Assembly (NCBI GenBank): GCA_019894655.1
Contig: JAGXNZ010000062.1
Coordinates: 1-7,359 of the forward strand
Length of the DNA: 7,359 bases
Source: Promethearchaeota archaeon
Lineage (GTDB): Archaea; Asgardarchaeota; Lokiarchaeia; Sigynarchaeales; SOKP01
Direction: 5' to 3'
Every line of letters begins with the position of its first letter. The first letter of the stretch is position 1. Made by a program: the position numbers and the translations under genes. The notes beneath the pieces were generated by a model. The model made no database searches and had not been told where the DNA came from. It saw nothing but the letters and a program-made list of their open reading frames with translations. Positions 4,542-7,359 of the stretch are shown piece after piece.

Positions 4542-5654
4542 TTATAAACTATTCAATACGGTTGGAATAAAACCTTCAATTAATAATTGATCTAATAACA
4601 CGATTGCCAATATTGATTCTACTACAATAATTGCTCTTGGAACTATACATGGGTCATGGTCCCCTTCTAATTCGATTTCAGTTTCTTTCATAGTCTTAAT
4701 ATTAACAGTTTTTTGTGGTACACCTATAGAAGCTGTTGGTTTTATAGCAACTCGCAAAGTTAAAGGCATTCCTGTAGATATTCCCCCTATAATACCGCCA
4801 GAATCATTTTTTAAGGTTGCTACCTTCCCATTTTTTATAATCCATGGATCATTGTGTTCTGTTCCTCTCATATTCACGGCTTTAAAGCCCGCACCAAATT
4901 CTATGCCTTTTATTGCCGGGATCGCAAAAATCGCTTTACTAATCCTAGATTCAAGGCTGTTAAAGATTGGCCCACCAATGCCTGGGGGAAGATTTTTAAC
5001 AATACATTTTATGCTTCCACCTACTGAGTCCTTCGAATTTTTGACGTGTTCGATTTCATTTTCCATTTTTATTGATAATTTCGCATTTAGAGATCTTACA
5101 GGAGACTCTTCCCTCGTTTTAGCTAACTGCTCAATATTGTCAATAGAATACTTTGTAGGGTCTGCAATTTTTCCAATACTCTCTGTATATGCAAATATAA
5201 AGATGTTAAATTTGTTTAAAATCAATTTCGCGATTGCACCTGCCATTACGAATCCAGCAGTTATTCTCCCTGAGAATCTTCCTGATCCACGATAATCAGC
5301 AAATCCACCATATTTCTTTATTAAAACATAATCTACATGAGAAGGTCTTAATAAATCTTTAAATTCATCGTATTTTGTTGAATCAAATGATTGGTTTTCG
5401 ATAATTAAACAAATGGGAGCACCAGTTGTTTTATCATTAAAAATTCCCGATAGAACCTCAACTTTATCGGATTCTTTGCGGGCTGTAGTCAAGTGCGATT
5501 GTCCAGGTTTTCTTTTATCTAATTCATTCTGAATAAATTCTAAATCAAAATTCAATCCAGCGGGTGTACCGTCAATCAAAACTCCAATTACTTTACCATG
5601 ACTCTCTCCAAACGAAGAAATTTTAAATCTGGTTCCCAAAGTGTTATCTCCCAT
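4542..5654 (-). CDS. aroC: Chorismate synthase
   Basis: Catalyses the last shikimate-pathway step, conversion of 5-enolpyruvylshikimate-3-phosphate to chorismate, using reduced FMN; a cytosolic tetramer in known cases. Counting from ATG 5654 (370 aa, normal length): FGESHG at 15-20 with the active-site His, R48 in KRKPGQS, RPSH at 103-106 with the second catalytic His, GSGRFSGRITAG at 123-134 (the archaeal form of signature 2), and HDPCIVPRA at 333-341 (signature 3). The residue before HDP is Asp332, where the family signature has Arg (RHDP). ATG 5654 is preferred because the family begins MGxNxG; TTG 5666 and ATG 5663 lie in frame upstream. No Shine-Dalgarno site is visible. TATA-like runs at 5694-5700 or 5709-5717 could drive it. 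It diverges from aroA, the preceding enzyme of the pathway. Confidence 0.96.
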   Translation of the reverse strand: MGDNTLGTRFKISSFGESHGKVIGVLIDGTPAGLNFDLEFIQNELDKRKPGQSHLTTARKESDKVEVLSGIFNDKTTGAPICLIIENQSFDSTKYDEFKDLLRPSHVDYVLIKKYGGFADYRGSGRFSGRITAGFVMAGAIAKLILNKFNIFIFAYTESIGKIADPTKYSIDNIEQLAKTREESPVRSLNAKLSIKMENEIEHVKNSKDSVGGSIKCIVKNLPPGIGGPIFNSLESRISKAIFAIPAIKGIEFGAGFKAVNMRGTEHNDPWIIKNGKVATLKNDSGGIIGGISTGMPLTLRVAIKPTASIGVPQKTVNIKTMKETEIELEGDHDPCIVPRAIIVVESILAIVLLDQLLIEGFIPTVLNSL

Positions 5655-5869
5655 TATAACCATCAACTATGTGATACATTTGAAACATACTCACTATATA
5701 GGTCAATTAATATATAATGAGTAGTCTGCACCTATTATGTTTTATGAATCTTATAATTTATATCATCCATCTCTATTTAAAATTATTACACTAATAAAAA
5801 CAAAATTATAATCAAAGCCTTCATATATTAACTAAACATCCATTTAAATCAATCAGTATATGATTGTAA
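5655..5869. promoter_or_regulatory. Divergent aroC-aroA intergenic promoter region
   Basis: About 215 AT-rich bases separate the start codons of the two shikimate genes. For aroC (minus), TATA-like runs lie at 5694-5700 (TATATAG) and 5709-5717, giving leaders of about 15 or 30 bases. For aroA (plus), candidates are CATATATTA around 5822-5830 (leader about 17 bases) and TTTAAAT at 5843-5849 (leaderless). A short dyad sits directly before the aroA ATG. Neither gene has a clear Shine-Dalgarno site. No RNA gene or riboswitch fold was recognised. Confidence 0.45.
5850..5866. repeat. 6-bp dyad just upstream of the aroA start
   Basis: CAATCA (5850-5855) and TGATTG (5861-5866) form a perfect 6-bp inverted repeat around GTATA. 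It ends three bases before the aroA ATG and would lie over or just after the likely transcription start. That is a normal place for an archaeal repressor operator. The short arms and AT-rich background leave chance open. Confidence 0.3.
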
Positions 5870-7195
5870 ATGAAGCTTAGAATAACTCCAACAAAAAAAC
5901 TTATTGGTACCATAAATGCTCCACCCTCTAAGAGTTATTCTCATCGTGCTTTTATCGCTTCTAGTTTAACAAAAGGAGTTTCAATCATAAAAAATCCTTT
6001 AATTTCTGGTGATGTTGGTGTGACGATTAAAATTCTAGAAGGATTAGGCCATAAAATTTCAAAAACATCAAATCATTCTTTTATTGTTAAAAGCAACTAT
6101 GGAAATTACAAACCAGTTAAAATGTTGTTAGATTGCCATAATTCTGGCACATCTATCAGAATCTTTACTGCACTTGCAATGTTAATCGATGGTGGGTTGT
6201 CTTTTACAGGGGAATTTATAAAAAGGAAGAGACCGATAATTCCTTTATTAAAGGCATTAGAAAATATTGGATGTAAGTATAACTTAACCGAAAAAGATTT
6301 AATTGTAAAGCGAAAAGGCAAGAAATGTGATATCATAAACATTCCCGGAGATATTAGCTCTCAGTTTGTTTCAGCTCTACTTATGATGTGTCCTTTGTTG
6401 GATTGTAAGAAAAGAAATTCAATGATTGTAAAAATTACCTCTCCCATTACCTCTTATCCATATGTTAAAATCACTTTAGATGTATTAAGGTCATTTGGTA
6501 TTAAAATTCAAGAGAGCTTAAACAATGAGAAAGTAGGTTCCTATTTAATTGCATGTAAACAAAACTATAGAGCTCAAACGTACGAAGTACCTGGCGATTT
6601 TTCTTCGATTTCGTTTATATTAGCAGCTACAATATTAACTCCTGAAGAATCTCAGGTTGTTATAAAAAATTTAAATTTTGAAAAACCGCAAGGAGATCAA
6701 AGAATTATTGAGATTTTGCAAAAAATGGGTGCCAATATCAAAACGATGAAAGAAAATAATTGTCTTATTGTAAATGGTAATATTAATCAGCATCCCTTGA
6801 CCGGTGTTGCTATAGATATCAGAGATACACCTGATTTATTTCCAATATTATCTATTATCGGAGCATTTGCTAAGGGTAAGACAGAAATATACAATGCTTT
6901 AAATCTTAGAAAAAAAGAAAGTGATAGAATTTCGGTAATTGCTAAAGAACTAAGTAAAATGGGCGTCAGAGTGTTAGAGGAAAAAGATAAGATCACAATT
7001 TATCACTGCAAGGAATTAAGAGGAGCTTCCTTTAATCATGAAAACGATCATAGAATTGCGATGGCTTTAACCGTAGCAAGTTTATTTGCTCAAAGCCCAT
7101 CCCAAATTGAAAATATAGAGATTGTGGAAGATTCGTACCCGAATTTCGTAGATCATATCAAAAAATTAGGAGCAAATGTAGACTTAGTAGAATAA
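5870..7195 (+). CDS. aroA: EPSP synthase (3-phosphoshikimate 1-carboxyvinyltransferase)
   Basis: Adds the enolpyruvyl group of PEP to shikimate-3-phosphate, the step just before chorismate synthase. The 441-residue cytosolic protein is full length and has the two-domain EPSPS pattern. Visible motifs: PPSKSYSHR (18-26, with the K and R that bind substrate), NSGTSIR (91-97, the NAGT loop), RKRP (119-122), SSQ (163-165), GDFSS (242-246), PDLFP with catalytic Asp322, RKKESDR (347-353, Glu350), and DHRIAM (393-398). Position 421, Lys in E. coli (K411, a PEP/glyphosate contact), is Asp here (EDSYP); this position varies in other EPSPS classes. His90 replaces the usual Gly before NSGT. ATG 5870 fits because the family begins close to the MKLRITP strand. 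It diverges from aroC and converges on uS9, with 16 bases between stops. Confidence 0.96.
   Translation: MKLRITPTKKLIGTINAPPSKSYSHRAFIASSLTKGVSIIKNPLISGDVGVTIKILEGLGHKISKTSNHSFIVKSNYGNYKPVKMLLDCHNSGTSIRIFTALAMLIDGGLSFTGEFIKRKRPIIPLLKALENIGCKYNLTEKDLIVKRKGKKCDIINIPGDISSQFVSALLMMCPLLDCKKRNSMIVKITSPITSYPYVKITLDVLRSFGIKIQESLNNEKVGSYLIACKQNYRAQTYEVPGDFSSISFILAATILTPEESQVVIKNLNFEKPQGDQRIIEILQKMGANIKTMKENNCLIVNGNINQHPLTGVAIDIRDTPDLFPILSIIGAFAKGKTEIYNALNLRKKESDRISVIAKELSKMGVRVLEEKDKITIYHCKELRGASFNHENDHRIAMALTVASLFAQSPSQIENIEIVEDSYPNFVDHIKKLGANVDLVE
7160..7165 (-). terminator. U-tract terminator candidate of the uS9 gene
   Basis: A6 on the plus strand gives T6 on the minus strand about 47-52 bases beyond the uS9 stop, inside the end of aroA. 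Archaeal U-tract termination could use it. Its mirror for aroA is the T7 at 7245-7251. Confidence 0.25.
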
Positions 7196-7211
7196 TTCGC
7201 ATAAAAGTTGT

Positions 7212-7359
7212 CTATCTAAACGATTTTTGCCGTCTAGCTCTTGCTTTTTTTCCACCAAAATGTTTAGGTTCGGTCCTTCTTGAATCTCCTGAGAGTAGAG
7301 ATTCATCGTATTCTCTGAAAGTTTTTTCAATAGTTTTCGTTCCAATAAATTTATTTAAA
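7212..7359 (-). CDS. rps9: Ribosomal protein uS9 (S9p), C-terminal part, truncated by window edge
   Basis: The minus-strand frame running in from the right edge encodes 48 residues and stops at TAG 7212-7214. The sequence runs YDESLLSGDSRRTEPKHFGG, then KKARARRQKSFR. This matches the archaeal uS9 ending (YDRTLL-DPRRTEPKK-GG-ARARxQKSYR), including the Arg-terminated basic tail that reaches toward the P-site tRNA in the small subunit. Roughly the first two-thirds of the gene lie outside the window. In many archaea uS9 is followed by rpoN and rpoK; here the next gene downstream is aroA on the opposite strand, so no such operon continues on this side. This gene is the best evidence that the DNA is archaeal. 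Confidence 0.9.
   Translation of the reverse strand, partial: LNKFIGTKTIEKTFREYDESLLSGDSRRTEPKHFGGKKARARRQKSFR
7245..7251 (+). terminator. U-tract terminator candidate of aroA
   Basis: A T7 tract lies 50-56 bases beyond the aroA stop, with a T5 at 7224-7228 before it, inside the 3' end of the opposing uS9 gene. The minus-strand reading gives lysine codons of the basic uS9 tail, so coding constraint may also explain the T-run. Confidence 0.25.

Noticed and set aside
4852..5295. Plus-strand ORF of 147 codons opposite aroC
   Set aside because: It lies wholly inside a well-conserved chorismate synthase gene and has no motif or promoter of its own.
5717..5794. 25-codon hydrophobic plus-strand ORF in the aroC-aroA gap, possible leader peptide
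   Set aside because: Its composition (Leu/Ile/His) is expected by chance in AT-rich DNA. It has no ribosome-binding site, no well-placed TATA box and no run of aromatic codons as an attenuator would have.
1..7359. CRISPR array, insertion sequence, tRNA, integrase or defence cassette
   Set aside because: A read of both strands showed no direct-repeat array, transposase or integrase motif, tRNA-like fold or toxin-antitoxin pair.

Overview
This window is AT-rich archaeal chromosomal DNA. The clearest sign is the gene fragment at the right edge, whose last 48 codons read as the C-terminus of archaeal-type ribosomal protein uS9. A Clp1/Grc3-type polynucleotide kinase, a Mut7-C zinc-ribbon protein and an FmdE-family protein also fit an archaeon. 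So do TATA boxes placed about 25-30 nt before several start codons, and mostly absent Shine-Dalgarno sites. The lineage cannot be fixed from this window. An uncultured mesophilic AT-rich lineage such as an Asgard archaeon would fit, but that is a guess.

Layout, left to right: a possible 3' scrap of a plus-strand gene (1-51); a minus-strand Clp1/Grc3-like 5'-OH polynucleotide kinase (72-1277); a 340-base gap (1278-1617) holding the kinase promoter region and a possible leaderless 35-codon ORF; a minus-strand FmdE-family protein (1618-2160) divergent from a plus-strand Mut7-C protein (2219-2719). That pair has one perfectly palindromic TATA box between its start codons. A 78-residue TPR-like protein (2716-2952, minus) meets the Mut7-C gene with overlapping stop codons. 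A minus-strand Gfo/Idh/MocA oxidoreductase (3007-4470) follows. Next come chorismate synthase aroC (4542-5654, minus) and EPSP synthase aroA (5870-7195, plus), which diverge across about 215 bases. Last is the truncated uS9 gene (7212-7359, minus), convergent with aroA.

aroA and aroC encode the last two steps of the shikimate pathway (shikimate-3-phosphate to EPSP to chorismate), so the organism probably makes its own aromatic amino acids. The kinase and the Mut7-C protein are both plausible RNA end-processing factors, but they are not in one operon and any link is speculative. Most genes look singly transcribed: neighbours change strand often, and same-strand neighbours have gaps with their own TATA-like boxes. 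No mobile element, CRISPR array, tRNA or defence cassette is visible. I found no convincing new multi-gene system. The most interesting signals are promoter architecture, a few departures from conserved motifs, an oxidoreductase insertion and one possible micro-gene.
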